The notes under the pieces: generated by a model
Told to the model about the DNA's origin: nothing
The model's database searches: none
What the model saw: the letters and a program-made list of their open reading frames with translations, nothing else
Shown here: piece by piece, positions 6,114 to 6,754 of the stretch
Position numbering within the stretch: position 1 is the stretch's first letter
Layout of the letters: each line of letters opens with the position of its first letter
Translations under genes and position numbers: made by a program
Assembly: GCA_020346825.1 (NCBI GenBank)
Contig: CP070791.1
Span: 576,488 to 583,241 of the forward strand
From: Candidatus Bathyarchaeota archaeon
Lineage (GTDB): Archaea > Thermoproteota > Bathyarchaeia > Bathyarchaeales > Bathyarchaeaceae
Direction: 5' to 3'
Length of the DNA: 6,754 bases

Positions 6114-6289
6114 TTACATCTCTTCGTTGGTTTGCCGATGCCAATATCTTGGTTTGTACGAGGATATAGATTTGATGAATTCGAAATATGTAACATAAGT
6201 ATGTGCGCGTATAACAGAGAGTAGCAAACACCATTTTTTCTGATATGTGAAGAGATTTGTTCTTCATGCGTATAAACCTAATCAAACCA
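6114..6289. other. AT-rich divergent intergenic region
   Basis: This gap separates the - strand cysteine protein from the + strand gene. It holds a possible - strand TATA (CTATAT near 6163-6168) about 50 bp before TTG 6113, and two GCGTATAA octamers (6207-6214 and 6268-6275). A - strand frame open here (6064-6285) has no protein-like pattern. Nothing else is evident. Confidence 0.35.
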
Positions 6290-6297
6290 TTTTTATA
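6290..6297 (+). promoter_or_regulatory. TATA box of the right-edge gene
   Basis: TTTTTATA lies in the AT-rich gap between divergent genes. Archaeal spacing predicts a transcript start near 6320, which would place GTG 6301 outside the mRNA and favour TTG 6337 as the start. Confidence 0.5.
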
Positions 6298-6320
6298 CTA
6301 GTGTACATATCCTCCGGCAA

Positions 6321-6327
6321 AAAGAGG
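6321..6327 (+). promoter_or_regulatory. Ribosome binding site before TTG 6337
   Basis: AAAGAGG ends 9 nt before TTG 6337. It is a partial match to the consensus but falls just after the expected transcript start, in agreement with the TATA box at 6290-6297. Confidence 0.4.
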
Positions 6328-6336
6328 CAGTACAGA

Positions 6337-6754
6337 TTGACAATAACCGTAGATGATGCTGGTGTCGGAGACCTCCTTTTTGGTGTGATCATAGGAGCCT
6401 TTCGCGAAGAAACCCAAGAATTTACGTATGAAATCTTGGATATCAAGTATTTCAGAGCTCAGCTATTCCACCGAAAAGAGTATCTGAAGCAAGCTTCAAG
6501 GGTTGTATCCCAACTACTCGGAAAACTCAGACTCAAGACAGAGGAACCAATCCACATCTGCCGGGGCTACATCTTTGATGAGGCGGTTAGAGATCTAAGA
6601 AGGGAATATGGCAACGATCGAATTCGCAGAGTCAAAGTCACGGGGGAACCACAACGTCTCACGGAGATAGCATATCTTGATGAAATAAGAAACTTGGGCT
6701 ACGAGCCACTTGAAGAGAGAGGGAAGAATAGGGCAAAAAGCTTCTTTCATATGA
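6337..6754 (+). CDS. Uncharacterised protein with RNase HII-like N-terminal motif (partial)
   Basis: This frame runs off the right edge after 139 codons with no stop. It is clearly protein-like: TITVDDAGVGDLLFGVIIG (2-20), then a strand, FTYEILDIKYF (29-39), a lysine-rich helix (about 48-66), a strand ending in IHICRGYIF (72-80), and further helices to about 139. The N-terminal D-D-A-G-x-G with a glycine-valine strand after it resembles the D-E-A-G-R-G active-site start of RNase HII, an RNase H-fold enzyme, but the following sequence does not otherwise match RNase HII as I know it. An RNase H-like fold is my inference. The start is TTG 6337, supported by a ribosome site and TATA box; the frame is open from 6244, so GTG 6301 (12 more residues, including KKRQYR) is the main alternative. 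The gene is divergent from the double-cysteine protein. Confidence 0.72.
   Translation, partial: MTITVDDAGVGDLLFGVIIGAFREETQEFTYEILDIKYFRAQLFHRKEYLKQASRVVSQLLGKLRLKTEEPIHICRGYIFDEAVRDLRREYGNDRIRRVKVTGEPQRLTEIAYLDEIRNLGYEPLEERGKNRAKSFFHM

Noticed and set aside
1..6754. CRISPR array, defence island or mobile element
   Set aside because: No regularly spaced repeats, no Cas, transposase, integrase or toxin-antitoxin-like proteins in any frame I could interpret.

Overview
The window looks archaeal, most likely from the TACK/Bathyarchaeia side (inference from gene content only). The basis is an XPD-type Fe-S helicase carrying an extra zinc ribbon, a KptA/Tpt1 RNA 2'-phosphotransferase, a PhoU-TrkA_C protein beside a double-domain MgtE, frequent GTG/TTG starts and TATA-like boxes about 25 bp upstream of starts. 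I saw no rRNA, tRNA, CRISPR array, transposase or integrase.

Left part (1-2650): the 3' end of a PhoU/TrkA_C regulatory protein on the + strand meets, tail to tail, a 411-residue MgtE-type Mg2+ transporter on the - strand. The transporter is a fused tandem of two MgtE membrane domains with no cytosolic CBS domains. Its 360-bp upstream region holds two overlapping open frames that join if one base is removed from a T6 run, and also nested inverted repeats. These are competing readings of the same DNA. A LysE-family exporter follows on the + strand.

Middle (2650-5330): kptA, with a complete Arg-His-Arg-Arg active-site set, runs convergently into a 705-residue superfamily 2 helicase. The two coding regions overlap by 49 bp at their 3' ends.

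Right part (5330-6754): upstream of the helicase on the same strand is a start-less 48-codon frame that reads like the C-terminus of a lost gene, then a small protein with two four-cysteine sets. Divergent from that, a gene runs off the right edge. Its N-terminus carries a D-D-A-G-x-G motif reminiscent of RNase HII, but I cannot place it in a named family.

Functionally the genes form two loose themes, ion/solute transport on the left and RNA/DNA processing on the right. No multi-gene defence or mobile system is demonstrable. The most unusual candidates are the right-edge gene, the double-cysteine protein, and the two possibly broken small frames.
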